A stretch of 50,138 nucleotides of DNA, from contig DASXKV010000061.1 in NCBI GenBank assembly GCA_036496605.1, positions 1-50,138 of the forward strand, given 5' to 3'. Below are positions 33,901 to 42,970 of the stretch, one piece after another. Position 1 is the first letter of the stretch; each line of letters starts with the position of its first letter. The translations under genes and the position numbers were made by a program. Origin of the DNA: Gemmatimonadaceae bacterium. Its GTDB lineage: Bacteria; Gemmatimonadota; Gemmatimonadetes; Gemmatimonadales; Gemmatimonadaceae. The notes under the pieces are model-generated. The model saw only the letters and a program-made list of their open reading frames with translations. It searched no databases and was not told the origin of the DNA.

Positions 33901-34947
33901 TCACTTGGTGAAGTTGAACGGGAACGAGTACGTGCCGCCGCCCGCGTCAGAAGACGGGAATTTCCATGACTCGATCTTGCTCCGGATGCAGCTCTCCGCC
34001 TCCGAAGCCCCAGGCCCGCCCCAAGTGCGGTTGGTGATGTTCGCACCCGTGACGTCGCCACCACCCGTAAGCGAGATCGCAACCGTCACCGTTCCCGCAA
34101 GTGAGGGATTCGCCTTCAATCCATACTCCTGGTAGCAAAAGCGGAGCTGCGACTCACGGCTACGAACGAACTGTCCGAGCTCTCCGACATCGCGTCGATT
34201 TCCGCCAAGATTGTCGGCACGGACTGGCGCAGGCGCTGCCACGCGCACTGCGGCGCGAGCAATGCCACCACCGGCGCCCACACCACCAATGCCACCGCCG
34301 CCGCCGCCGCCCGTTCCATTCCCACCGCCGAAGCCGCCGCGGCCTGGTGTGCGTCCACCTTCTCCGCCCTGACCGAAGCCGAGCACCGTCTTGCCGCCCG
34401 TACCGCCGCCACCGCGACCGCCTTGCCCGCCGCCGGTTCCGCCGCTTCCCGACGCCACGGCCACGCCGCCAATGAGCGACGACACGTTACCCGTTAGGCC
34501 GCCCGTGCCCGAGCCGCTCCCCGTTCCGAACGCTGTGCCAATCGCACCGTTGTTCGTCTGCTCGGTACGCGAGCCGGGCTTGCCCTGCCGCGGATTGCCC
34601 TTCTCCGGCCCCTTGTGCCCAGGCGGTGCGTTCGGCTTGCCCGGAGCAGCCACCGCCTCAGCCGTGCCGTTGTTAGGCACCACTGGCGGTGCGGCCGGTG
34701 GCGCCGTTGTCGGCGTTGGCGCGAGCGTAATCACGACGCCTTCGTCGTTGATCGATGGCGGGACCATCTTGTGGAATCCCACGATGATCAGCCACACGAT
34801 CGCGATCGCGATCGCGAACGCCCAGGAATACAGCAGAACGCGCTGCTCGGGGTCCGCCCATTCGAAGCGCAGCCGGTTGTCGAACCGGTCCATATCGCGC
34901 GGCGGGGGCGATCCGGCCGGCGTCGCTGGTTGCAATGGAGTCGCCAT
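33901..34947 (-). CDS. TonB-like inner-membrane protein with Gly-rich linker and AgmX/PglI-like domain
   Basis: 348 residues. A cytoplasmic N-terminus (1-36), one transmembrane helix (about 37-58, VLLYSWAFAIAIAIVWLIIVGF), a Pro/Ala segment (75-110) and a long glycine-rich linker (about 130-230) lead to a folded C-terminal domain (about 258-348) with RFCYQEYGLKANPSLAGTVTVAISL, C271 and C320. The layout copies TonB (anchor, extended periplasm-spanning linker, small C-terminal domain), but the linker is Gly-rich and the end domain is AgmX/PglI-like, as in the Myxococcus motility protein AgmX/GltJ. The start lies one base after the stop of exbD1, so coupling is likely. It is the last gene of the operon. 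It could energise the SusC transporters or act in a separate envelope machine; the sequence does not decide. Confidence 0.85.
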   Translation of the reverse strand: MATPLQPATPAGSPPPRDMDRFDNRLRFEWADPEQRVLLYSWAFAIAIAIVWLIIVGFHKMVPPSINDEGVVITLAPTPTTAPPAAPPVVPNNGTAEAVAAPGKPNAPPGHKGPEKGNPRQGKPGSRTEQTNNGAIGTAFGTGSGSGTGGLTGNVSSLIGGVAVASGSGGTGGGQGGRGGGGTGGKTVLGFGQGGEGGRTPGRGGFGGGNGTGGGGGGGIGGVGAGGGIARAAVRVAAPAPVRADNLGGNRRDVGELGQFVRSRESQLRFCYQEYGLKANPSLAGTVTVAISLTGGGDVTGANITNRTWGGPGASEAESCIRSKIESWKFPSSDAGGGTYSFPFNFTK

Positions 34948-34948
34948 G

Positions 34949-35512
34949 TTACATCGTTACCGTCGTTGCCTGCCCTTGTTCCGTCGCGCGCTGCACCTGC
35001 AGCGTAACCTGGCGGAATCCGGCGAGCCGAGCCGTCTGCAGCAGTCGCTGGAGCAGGTCATAGCGCATCGTCTTGTCGCCCTGAATGGCGAGCGGCGTCG
35101 TCACGGATTCGTTAGGGCTCGTTCCGCTCGCTTGACGAATCGAGTCGGCCGCCGCCTTCAACACGCTATAGAGCTGCGGAACGACGAGCGGTTGATCGGG
35201 ATAGTTCGATGTCGCCTGCGCAGCCGCCGTCACCGACATGAGCTGCTTGCCGTTGAACACGATCGCCGCCGGCTTGCTCGAAACGCCTAACGTGAGCTCC
35301 TGGTGTGCCGGCGAGCCGACCTTGGCTTGCGGCAGGTTCACGCCGGTGAGGATCGGCGCGAGGTCGCCGACGGTCGCCGCCGTGAGTGAGAAGAACACGA
35401 TCGCCACGAACGTATCGACGAGCGGAATCAGGTTCAGCTGTACGAGGCGGAATTTCTGGAACTGCGATCGCCGCCGGGCTTCACGGATCGCCCGTGTACG
35501 CTCGGACATCAT
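34949..35512 (-). CDS. exbD: ExbD/TolR-type biopolymer transport protein 1
   Basis: 187 residues. A basic cytoplasmic N-terminus (RAIREARRRSQFQKFRL), then one transmembrane helix with the proton-path aspartate D33 in LIPLVDTFVAIVFFSL, then a periplasmic domain with TPLAIQGDKTMRYDLLQRLLQTARLAGFRQVTLQV (the TolR-like alpha/beta end). With ExbB it forms the proton-driven stator that pushes on a TonB-like protein. Two bases separate its ATG from the stop of the second exbD and one base its stop from the TonB-like gene. The periplasmic loop between 55 and 140 is longer than in E. coli ExbD (141 residues in total). Confidence 0.9.
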   Translation of the reverse strand: MMSERTRAIREARRRSQFQKFRLVQLNLIPLVDTFVAIVFFSLTAATVGDLAPILTGVNLPQAKVGSPAHQELTLGVSSKPAAIVFNGKQLMSVTAAAQATSNYPDQPLVVPQLYSVLKAAADSIRQASGTSPNESVTTPLAIQGDKTMRYDLLQRLLQTARLAGFRQVTLQVQRATEQGQATTVTM

Positions 35513-35514
35513 CT

Positions 35515-36063
35515 TCAGCGTCCTCCGGGGTTGGTCGACGCGACCTGCATGGATCGCGCGGCGCTGCTCAGGGAGATCTTCGGAAAGTTGGCGAGCTTGA
35601 CCTTCTCCAACACGTGCACGATGTCGTCGTAGTTGACGTCGTCGTCAGGCACGACCGTCGCCGCGTCGCCGTCGGGGAATCGCTGCCTGATCTGTTGGAG
35701 CGTCGCCTCGAGCGAATCGAGCGACGCGGGGGTCAGCCCAGCGATGTTCTGTGCGAAGGGCGTGGCACCGCCATTGGAATGCTCGACGCGCAGGCCGCCC
35801 TGCTTGACACCGATCATGAGAATGGGCGTGACCGTGTCCGGCTGCGCGCCGCTCGTGTTCGTTTGCGCAGTCACCACGACTGGCGGCAGCGCCAGATCGA
35901 AGGCCGTCAGGTTCGTCATCACCGCGCCCGTGTACGTGAGGAGACTGAAGAACACGATCGCGGTGAGAATGTCCACGAGCGGCACGAGATTGATCCGGCC
36001 GTGCGCCGTGAGTGGCTCGCGCTCCAATTGGCGTGCCCGAAATTTATGAAATCGCGAAGCCAT
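35515..36063 (-). CDS. exbD: ExbD/TolR-type biopolymer transport protein 2
   Basis: 182 residues. Cytoplasmic N-terminus, a transmembrane helix with D31 in INLVPLVDILTAIVFFSLL, and a periplasmic domain ending VNYDDIVHVLEKVKLANFPKISL. The proton-path aspartate is kept, so both ExbD copies look functional. They differ widely outside the helix, which suggests a hetero-stator rather than a recent duplication. Two different ExbD-type proteins with one ExbB also occur in the Myxococcus AglRQS motor and in some Bacteroidota TonB systems. It starts 40 bp after the exbB stop. Confidence 0.88.
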   Translation of the reverse strand: MASRFHKFRARQLEREPLTAHGRINLVPLVDILTAIVFFSLLTYTGAVMTNLTAFDLALPPVVVTAQTNTSGAQPDTVTPILMIGVKQGGLRVEHSNGGATPFAQNIAGLTPASLDSLEATLQQIRQRFPDGDAATVVPDDDVNYDDIVHVLEKVKLANFPKISLSSAARSMQVASTNPGGR

Positions 36064-36103
36064 GGATCCGTCCTGTGCTGAAGTCGGCGCTGCGCGTCAC
36101 GGC

Positions 36104-36745
36104 CTAACGATGGCCGAGGCGAACGTCCGGTCGGTCGATGAGCGCGTTCACGAGGCGAACCGAGAACTCGTCCACCTGCTCGATGATCATCTCCGACTGG
36201 CTCACGAGGTACGCGTGCGCGATCGAGAGCGGAATCGCCACGAGCAGACCGAAGCCGGTCGCGTTCAGCGCGATCGCGATGCCCGCCGCGAGCTTCGCCG
36301 ACCGCTCGGCCGCCGAGGCCGACGCCACCGACGCGAATGCTTCGCGCAAGCCGTAGATCGTTCCGAACAGACCGAAGAGCGTCGCCACGTTGGCGAGCAT
36401 CGGCAGGTATTGCAGCCGTCGCGTCAGCTTCGGCATCACCGTGATCGCCGCCGCATCGGCGACGCTTTGCAGATCGGCCTCGTCGCGGCTGCGGCTACGG
36501 AGAATGAGCAACCCCATATCGGGGAGCGCCGCCGTCGACTGCGCGCAGAGCTTGATCGCATCGTCGATCTTGCCGGCGCGTACGAGCGAGATCACGCGCT
36601 CGATGAATGCACGGCCGTTGATCTTGGACTTGATCACGATCGTGTAGAACCGCTCGATGAAAATCGCGATCCCCGCCACGCCTACGGCGAGGATGAAGTT
36701 CATGATCGGTCCGCCGTTCTTGTACCATTCAATGATCGTTGACAT
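36104..36745 (-). CDS. exbB: ExbB/TolQ/MotA-family proton channel protein
   Basis: 213 residues from ATG 36745, with GAGGAG about 10 bp upstream. Three transmembrane helices: about 12-33 (GPIMNFILAVGVAGIAIFIERFY), about 118-138 (LANVATLFGLFGTIYGLREAF, the conserved GLFGTI core) and about 155-180 (IALNATGFGLLVAIPLSIAHAYL, the conserved AT-GLLVAIP pattern). It is the inner-membrane ion-conducting partner of the two ExbD proteins. The stop codon TAG on the minus strand is inside a CGTTAGG heptamer. The 117-bp gap upstream may hold a second promoter for the stator genes. Confidence 0.93.
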   Translation of the reverse strand: MSTIIEWYKNGGPIMNFILAVGVAGIAIFIERFYTIVIKSKINGRAFIERVISLVRAGKIDDAIKLCAQSTAALPDMGLLILRSRSRDEADLQSVADAAAITVMPKLTRRLQYLPMLANVATLFGLFGTIYGLREAFASVASASAAERSAKLAAGIAIALNATGFGLLVAIPLSIAHAYLVSQSEMIIEQVDEFSVRLVNALIDRPDVRLGHR

Positions 36746-36862
36746 GTCGCCCTGTCTCCTCGCAGGCGTGTTGTGAAATCGTGTGCTCGTGCATCGATAC
36801 AACTACGTCCCTCGCGCGCGGCACCACGCTGAGCTCAGCCCCGGTGATGCCGCGCGTCTTTC

Positions 36863-37627
36863 TCAGTGCCGTAAGGCAGAAGACGTGCCCGGCGGCCGCC
36901 GTGTCGAATCGGGTGGTGTCGGCGGCGGACGGCGCGTGGTGTCGGCCGGCGTCGGCGTCGCAGAAGGGGTCGTCGACGGCGGCGTCGTCACGATGCCACC
37001 AGGCGGACACCACCAGTGCGTCGCGCACCACCGCTGCTGCACGACCGGCAGCTGATTCGGCGCGTTCGGATTCGCATTGCCGGGCGCGACCGCCATCGGC
37101 TGCGGCGGCAATCGCGGCGGGAACAACGCCGACGAGTCCGCGGGAATGCGCATCCGCACGCGATGCGACGGACACCAAAAGTGTGGCGCGCACCACTCGT
37201 ACTGTTTGCGCATGGAACCGTACTGCGCACGCAACGGCGTGAGCGGGCTGACCGCCGGCAGACGGAACAGATCCGGCGTGCCGACGCTGTCCGCGGCGAG
37301 CACGAGCGAATCGGCCGGCGTCACCATGCGATTGGACATGATGGCGTAGCCTTCCTGAATCTCCGGCCAGAAGTCGTGATCGTAGAAGCGCGGTACGAGC
37401 ACCTGGCGACTGTACGCCGGGACTTCGCGCGGTCGCACCGTCACCACCTGCGGTGTCGGTACCGTCCCGTGAATCTCGATCGTTTGTTGCCGCCGCGGCG
37501 GACGCCGCTGTGCACTGGCCGGGGAGCTGTCGATCGCGAATGCAACCGCGAGTAGCAGGACGACGGCTCCGCGAGCCGTTCCCCGTCCAATTTCACGTTT
37601 GCTCATGCTGCTCGTGCTCGTCGCCAT
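36863..37627 (-). CDS. Exported protein with duplicated WCxxHxWCP motif, unknown function
   Basis: 254 residues; I do not recognise the family. Signal peptide to about residue 40 (AVVLLLAVAFAIDSSPASAQ). A short domain IHGTVPTPQVVTVRPREVPAYSRQVLVPRFYDHDFWPEI (core TPQVVTVRPREVP) follows. Two copies of a Trp-Cys-His motif then stand 55 residues apart: WCAPHFWCP (C146, H149, C152) and WCATHWWCP (C201, H204, C207). The C-terminus (about 210-254) is Pro/Thr-rich. Four cysteines and two histidines at regular spacing suggest metal or haem binding, or two disulfide loops. The start overlaps the TPR gene's stop (TGATG), so it is co-translated. It sits between the TPR proteins and ExbB. Confidence 0.75.
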   Translation of the reverse strand: MATSTSSMSKREIGRGTARGAVVLLLAVAFAIDSSPASAQRRPPRRQQTIEIHGTVPTPQVVTVRPREVPAYSRQVLVPRFYDHDFWPEIQEGYAIMSNRMVTPADSLVLAADSVGTPDLFRLPAVSPLTPLRAQYGSMRKQYEWCAPHFWCPSHRVRMRIPADSSALFPPRLPPQPMAVAPGNANPNAPNQLPVVQQRWCATHWWCPPGGIVTTPPSTTPSATPTPADTTRRPPPTPPDSTRRPPGTSSALRH

Positions 37628-40600
37628 CAGCGACCTCCCGTCACGACGCTCGGCGGCGCCGCGTCAACGTTCCCCTGCACTGCGTTGCGTGCGCGATCGA
37701 TCCACGGACGCGCACCCGGATCGTTCCCGATCGCCGGCGTCGACTGGGCGCGCTGCACCAGCTCCTGCCAGATCTGCCGAGCGGCGCCGTAGTACTGCTC
37801 CGCCTGTTGCGCAGCACCCTGCTGCGCCGCCGTCTGCTCGGCGTCGGAGAGACTCGACGGTAGCCGCACGTTCTTGAGGAAGTTGCCGTACTCCCACTGC
37901 GCGAGGCCAACGTAATAGCTCGCTGCGGCGAGGTACGACGGAACTCCCGATTTGATCGCGCTCGAGAAATTGCTCGTCAGCTGGCGCAGCAGCGTCTGCT
38001 TGTCACGCGACGCACGCTGCACGCCCGCGGCCGTCAGTTGTGATTTCGACGTGATCGTCAACTTGACCGGCTGATACTGCCCGAACGTCGCGACGCCCTG
38101 TTCGAACGAACGCTGGGCCACGCGCGACGAGCATTCCGTCTGCAGCGACTCCGTCGGCTGCTCGCACGCATTCGCCAGCACTCGGCTCGCCGCGGCCGTA
38201 TCACCCGAGGTCTGCAGCTGCGCGATCTGCTGTTGACGTGCATCGCTCGCACGCTTGTCGCGCGGATACCGCTGCGCGAATAGGGCGAACGTGCGCGCTG
38301 CCGCCGCCGGATCCGGGGCTTCAGAGTAGGTGACCGCCGCGTTCCATAAAGCATCGGGCGCACGCTGGTCGCGCGGGTACGCGTTCGCGAACGACTCGTA
38401 CGCCGCCGCCGCTTCCTTCTTCCTCCCTAACGAATCAAGCATCACCGCCACGCGCACCATCGCGTCCGAACGGCCATTCCAGGTCGCATTCTCCTGTATC
38501 AACTGCTGATACGCCTGGACCGACTGATCCTTCTCGCCGAGATCGGCAAGCAGCCGCGCGCGGAGTGTCTGATATTGCAACCGGTACTTGTAGTTCGGGT
38601 ATTGCTGTGCCAGCTGCGCCGATAGCTCGATAGCGTGTTGCCGTGCCTGACGAGATGCACCTTCATCGTTCCGGCTGCGCGCAGCACTGTCAGCGAGCAT
38701 GTACGTCTCGATCGCGTTCCGGAGGGCGTCGGGCGCTTTCGCGTTCTGCGGATTCGCTTTCGCGTAGGCGACGTAGACCTCCTCTGCCGCTTCGCCGTAC
38801 TGGCCGCGCTTCACCAGGGAATCCGCATAACTTCCCGCGGCCGACTCGCGCAGCACCCGAATGGAATCGGCGAGCCGTGTCTGGCCGCTCGACGTCGCTA
38901 CGCGCTGCGCTTGCTCCCACTGTGTCTGCGCTTGGGCGTAGTGTCCGCCGCGATACAGCGCGTCACCGATGAGGCGCTGCGCCGTCGGCGTATACGGATC
39001 GTTCGGATACGTCGTCGCATACGTGCGGAACGCCTGCTCCATCGCGTCCCACCGTTGCGTCTCCGACGCGCGCCGGCCTTTCTCGATCAGCGCCTTCTTC
39101 GCGACGTCGGTCTGCGGGAAGGCCGCGACGAACCGATCGACAACGACGAATAGCGAGTCCTGCGCACCGCGATCGCTCTTATTCCGAACGAGCGCGGAGT
39201 CGAATGCGATGATGGCGTTACGACCTGCCTCCTGCGACAGCTCCGCGTTGCCATTGCCATATGAGAATGCCGCTTTCGCGAACTCTGAACCGGCGTGCGC
39301 GTAATCGCCGGCACCGAACAACGCCTCGCCGAGATACCGGTTGACGATCTGCGCGCTGTCGCTCTTCGGGAAATCCGTGAGGTACCGTCGATAGGTCTGG
39401 GCGGCCTCGGTGAAGCGGGCGCGATTTCCTGCTTGCGCAGAGGCGAGGAGATACTGACCGCTCTCTCGTAAGGCAGACTCGCGCAACTTTGCCGCCGTAT
39501 CCGCGAGTTGTGGGTTCGCGTTCGCCCAAGCCCCACCTGGGGCGAGCACGTCAGCGAGACGCATTCGCGCCGCCTGTGCCGAATCGCGCTCGAGCAGCCG
39601 ATTCTGATAGATGTCCGCGGTCTCGCGCGTCGCCGTGAGGACACTCGAATCCGTCGGCGCCTGCGTCATTACCATCTGATAGGCCTGAATCGCTTCCGGG
39701 AAATTGCCCTGATCCCGGAAGGTCTGGGCGACGCGACGCATCAGTGCGAGCTGGTATGGCGCTCCACCTCGCGTCTGGAAGTAACGATTCGCCGCTTGGG
39801 CGCCGCCAACCTGCGTGAACGCGACGGCCATGTACTCGATGGCCTCGCCGCGCAGCCCGAGTCGCGCTTGTTGTTCGGGCGTCAGTTTGTCGTACGCATC
39901 GACCAGTCGGCTGAAGACGTCGACGGCCTTCTGATATTCGGCCTGATTCGCCTGATTCGCTTGGTTGTAGTACGACCATCCGAGCTTATAGAGAGCCAGG
40001 AAGTAGATGTCGCTCGGCGCTTGCGTCGACGCGACCGCCTGCTCGTAGGCCGTGGCCGCCGAGGCGAAGGCCACGCGCCGTGGATCGCCGCGGAGCCGCG
40101 ATGCCAGCTCGAAGCGTGCGTCGCCGAGCCGGAAGAATGCTTCGCTCCGGAAGCTGGAGTTGCGCATCGCCGAAACGCGCTCGAACATGCGTGCGGCGTC
40201 GGCCCATCGCTGTTCTGATGCGTAGAGGGTTCCGAGCGTATAGCTCGCGGCATCGATCTGCTCGAAGTTCGGATACCGGTTGACGAGCTCCTCATAACGA
40301 GTGATCGCCGCCGTGTAGTCCGGGGCAATCGGCGCTCCGTTCGCGGTCGTTGCCGGCGCGGTTGACGGCGCGCTTGACGGCGCCGTCGGCGATGGACGCG
40401 CTCCACGCGCGGCCGCACTGTCCGGTCGCGCTACGACGCCCGCCGCGCGCTGGCTCTCGGCAAATACCGTGTCGGCCTGCCTCACGAGCAACTCGCCGAG
40501 TTGCAGCAAGGCGTTTGGCCGGAGGGGGCTCGTCGGATAGCGATTGAGAAAATCCTGAAGTCTCACGATCGCCGAATCGAGCGATGCCGGTGGCGCGGCT

Positions 40601-40698
40601 CGCGTCGTGTTCGCGACCGTCAATGCCGGCGTTTGCGCTTGGAGCGCCACCGGCAACGCGATGGCCGCCGTTATGAATAACCTGATGATCCGAGTCAT
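37627..40698 (-). CDS. Large exported tetratricopeptide-repeat protein
   Basis: 1023 residues. Signal peptide ending ALQAQ (1-22), then many TPR-like helical pairs with the pattern LLQLGELLVRQADTVFAESQRAAG, YTLGTLYASEQRWADAARMFERVSAM, ALYKLGWSYYNQANQANQAEYQKAVDVFSRLVDAY and YLGEALFGAGDYAHAGSEFAKAAFSYG (each of recognisable YbgF/BamD-like type). Such proteins scaffold envelope complexes. The C-terminal 200 residues leave the TPR pattern (LTITSKSQLTAAGVQRASRDKQTLLRQLTSNFSSAI). It begins 3 bp after the upstream TPR gene's stop and shares one base with the next gene. With ExbB/ExbD downstream it recalls tol-pal and Agl/Glt clusters, which carry a TPR protein. Confidence 0.85.
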   Translation of the reverse strand: MTRIIRLFITAAIALPVALQAQTPALTVANTTRAAPPASLDSAIVRLQDFLNRYPTSPLRPNALLQLGELLVRQADTVFAESQRAAGVVARPDSAAARGARPSPTAPSSAPSTAPATTANGAPIAPDYTAAITRYEELVNRYPNFEQIDAASYTLGTLYASEQRWADAARMFERVSAMRNSSFRSEAFFRLGDARFELASRLRGDPRRVAFASAATAYEQAVASTQAPSDIYFLALYKLGWSYYNQANQANQAEYQKAVDVFSRLVDAYDKLTPEQQARLGLRGEAIEYMAVAFTQVGGAQAANRYFQTRGGAPYQLALMRRVAQTFRDQGNFPEAIQAYQMVMTQAPTDSSVLTATRETADIYQNRLLERDSAQAARMRLADVLAPGGAWANANPQLADTAAKLRESALRESGQYLLASAQAGNRARFTEAAQTYRRYLTDFPKSDSAQIVNRYLGEALFGAGDYAHAGSEFAKAAFSYGNGNAELSQEAGRNAIIAFDSALVRNKSDRGAQDSLFVVVDRFVAAFPQTDVAKKALIEKGRRASETQRWDAMEQAFRTYATTYPNDPYTPTAQRLIGDALYRGGHYAQAQTQWEQAQRVATSSGQTRLADSIRVLRESAAGSYADSLVKRGQYGEAAEEVYVAYAKANPQNAKAPDALRNAIETYMLADSAARSRNDEGASRQARQHAIELSAQLAQQYPNYKYRLQYQTLRARLLADLGEKDQSVQAYQQLIQENATWNGRSDAMVRVAVMLDSLGRKKEAAAAYESFANAYPRDQRAPDALWNAAVTYSEAPDPAAAARTFALFAQRYPRDKRASDARQQQIAQLQTSGDTAAASRVLANACEQPTESLQTECSSRVAQRSFEQGVATFGQYQPVKLTITSKSQLTAAGVQRASRDKQTLLRQLTSNFSSAIKSGVPSYLAAASYYVGLAQWEYGNFLKNVRLPSSLSDAEQTAAQQGAAQQAEQYYGAARQIWQELVQRAQSTPAIGNDPGARPWIDRARNAVQGNVDAAPPSVVTGGR

Positions 40699-40701
40699 CG
40701 T

Positions 40702-42951
40702 TTACTTCTTCTGCGTGGGAGGTGTTCCGGTGCGCGCCAGCGTTCCCCTGCTCGCCGCCGCTGCTCCAGATTGAGCACTCGTATTCGATGGCGACGTCAA
40801 GCTGCCGACAGCGGCAGGAGCGGTTCCCGTTAGGCTACCCGCGTCGCTCGATCGCCCGGTACCAGTCGCCGGCGTCTTGCCCTGATCGATCGCGTTGAAG
40901 AAAGCCGTCGTCGCCGTTCCAAATTCGGCTGCCTGCAGATCGTGCTGCAGCAGCCCGAGGAGGTCGGTCGCGCGCGCGGAAAGCTCCCTGCTCACCGCGG
41001 CGACCAAGCCAGCTTCTGCCTGCGTGCGCCGCGACATGGCGGCCGCCATATCACCGCGGAGCTTCGAGAGCGCAGCGCTGGTGTCCGTGAGCTGACCCGT
41101 TGTCGCGGCGGAGAACAGGACGTCTGCCGCCTGAATCGCTTCGTGTGAATCGGCGAGCTGCTGACGCACGACGCCAAGCCTCGTTCGCACGGAGTCGCGA
41201 AGCAGGAACAGAGGCAACGCGTTGAGCATCGAGTCCGTGCGCGCGGCAACGAGCGCCTCGACATCCATGCCTTGCGGAATCAGCCCACGCTGACGGAGGC
41301 TGTCGGCGCGCACGGAAAGCACGTATGCCGGCCCACCTTGAACGTTGCGCACCTCAGTGACGAGCGTGGCGCGCAGGTGCGCCTCGGTTGAGTCGATGCT
41401 CGTCAACAAGCCGCGCAGCCGTGCATCAGTCGTATCGACTCGCGCAACGAGCTTCGCAACGGTATCGGCGCGCCCCTTCATCGCCTGCTGGAGTCCGCGA
41501 ATCTGCATGAGCCGCAGAGTCGCATTGCGAGTCGCGAGACGCAGCCGCTGTGACGTGATCGCGGCATCCAGATCGGCCGCCATCACTGCCTCCGAGTGCT
41601 GCGCAAACAACGTTGGCGCCGCATTCGCCGAGGGTGGCGCGAACAGAACGCGCTTCGGTAAACCTTGGCCGAGCGAATCGCTGATCGTGTTATAACGCTG
41701 CATCAGATCGCTCAACGACACGATGCGCGCGACTTCGACGTCGGGTAAAGTCGGCGTCGTGCCCGTCATGACCGAGGCAAGAATTTGCGGATCGGCGCCC
41801 GCCGTTTCCTCGAGCTGGATCGTCTTGCCCATCTCGGGATCGTTGGCGAAAAGCAGACCGGCGGCACGCGCGCGCACCAACGCGCGCGCCAGGTTCATCA
41901 CCGCGTCGGTCGATTTGGTGTCGAGCCGAGTCGCTTCCGAGTGACCGGAGTCCGCGACCATCTTGAAGAGTCGCGCCGCGTCGTCCGTTTTGCCTAACTG
42001 CAGAAGCGACTGCGCCGCCATCAGCCGCGCTTCGTCGCGTTGCGGCAGGAGCGGATACTGATCGGCGAAAGCAGCGAAGCTCTGGCCAGCTCCCGCGATA
42101 TCCTTGTTCTTGTATTGCGCCCACGCCTTCGTCAGAAGGGCGAGTGGCGCCAGGCCGCTGTTAGGCGTCACCGCGTTCGCGAGCGTGATCGCGCGATCGA
42201 AGGAGTTCGTTTCATACGCGAGCTCCGCCGCCGTCAAACGAACCTGATCCGCGAAGGCGCCCTTCGCCGTCGGCGCGAGGGCTTCGAGCCTGGACAGTGC
42301 CGCCGCGGTGCGCGTCGTGTCGGTGCGGAGCGAAGTCAGCACATCCATATACTCGGCGAAATCGGCGTAGGGAGCGCCCGTCGCCTTCGCCGCGGCAAAC
42401 TTCGCTGCCGCACCCGGATAGTTCCGGAGCTGGTACGCCGCCAACCCGCCGACGAGGGCGGCGAGCCCTCGTGCTTGATCAGCCGACGGCCCGTTCATGA
42501 GATCCGCGACACGCGCGAAATCGCCCGTGCGATACGCACTCAACATCATCTGCGAGCGCAGCAGTGGCGCATAACGAGCCGGCCCGCTGCTGAGTACCGC
42601 TTGCGCGTTCGTTCGGAACGCGCTGTCCATGCCTAACCGATACTGCGCCTGGGCGAGGAGAAACAACATGTCACCGCGTCCGCGCAGCGTCTCACTGCTC
42701 GTACCGGCGGTGGACGTCGGCGGCAGTGATGCCAGCCACTGGAGTCGCTGCAACGCCGAGACGGTGCGATTCGCGAGCAGATCGTTCAGCGCGACGCGGA
42801 CTTCGGCCTCCAACGCGCGCGTCGGATCTATCGGCGGCAGGAGCGACGTGTCCGCCAGCGTCATCGTTGTGCTCGTCGTCGTTGGACGCTGCTGCGCCAG
42901 TAGCGGCAGCGCGACGACTGCGAGGGCAGCGAGGCTCAATCCTCTGATCAT
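40702..42951 (-). CDS. Exported TPR and coiled-coil protein
   Basis: 749 residues from ATG 42951, chosen for GGAGGT about 5 bp upstream and a good signal peptide (MIRGLSLAALAVVALPLLAQ). A longer open frame starts at 43074 inside the previous gene. The first half has TPR-like helices (LFLLAQAQYRLGMDSAFRTNAQAVL, LARVADLMNG-type repeats, LLTKAWAQYKNKDIAGAGQSFAAFADQYPLLPQRDEARLMAAQSLLQLGKTDDAARLF); the second (about 400-680) is rich in long helices with heptad character (ARVDTTDARLRGLLTSIDSTEAHLRATLV). A Ser/Gly/Thr-rich tail ends it. No enzymatic motif is seen. It probably pairs with the next TPR protein as periplasmic scaffold of the ExbBD machine. Confidence 0.8.
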   Translation of the reverse strand: MIRGLSLAALAVVALPLLAQQRPTTTSTTMTLADTSLLPPIDPTRALEAEVRVALNDLLANRTVSALQRLQWLASLPPTSTAGTSSETLRGRGDMLFLLAQAQYRLGMDSAFRTNAQAVLSSGPARYAPLLRSQMMLSAYRTGDFARVADLMNGPSADQARGLAALVGGLAAYQLRNYPGAAAKFAAAKATGAPYADFAEYMDVLTSLRTDTTRTAAALSRLEALAPTAKGAFADQVRLTAAELAYETNSFDRAITLANAVTPNSGLAPLALLTKAWAQYKNKDIAGAGQSFAAFADQYPLLPQRDEARLMAAQSLLQLGKTDDAARLFKMVADSGHSEATRLDTKSTDAVMNLARALVRARAAGLLFANDPEMGKTIQLEETAGADPQILASVMTGTTPTLPDVEVARIVSLSDLMQRYNTISDSLGQGLPKRVLFAPPSANAAPTLFAQHSEAVMAADLDAAITSQRLRLATRNATLRLMQIRGLQQAMKGRADTVAKLVARVDTTDARLRGLLTSIDSTEAHLRATLVTEVRNVQGGPAYVLSVRADSLRQRGLIPQGMDVEALVAARTDSMLNALPLFLLRDSVRTRLGVVRQQLADSHEAIQAADVLFSAATTGQLTDTSAALSKLRGDMAAAMSRRTQAEAGLVAAVSRELSARATDLLGLLQHDLQAAEFGTATTAFFNAIDQGKTPATGTGRSSDAGSLTGTAPAAVGSLTSPSNTSAQSGAAAASRGTLARTGTPPTQKK

Positions 42952-42970
42952 CAAGACCTCCGCCGTCCGT

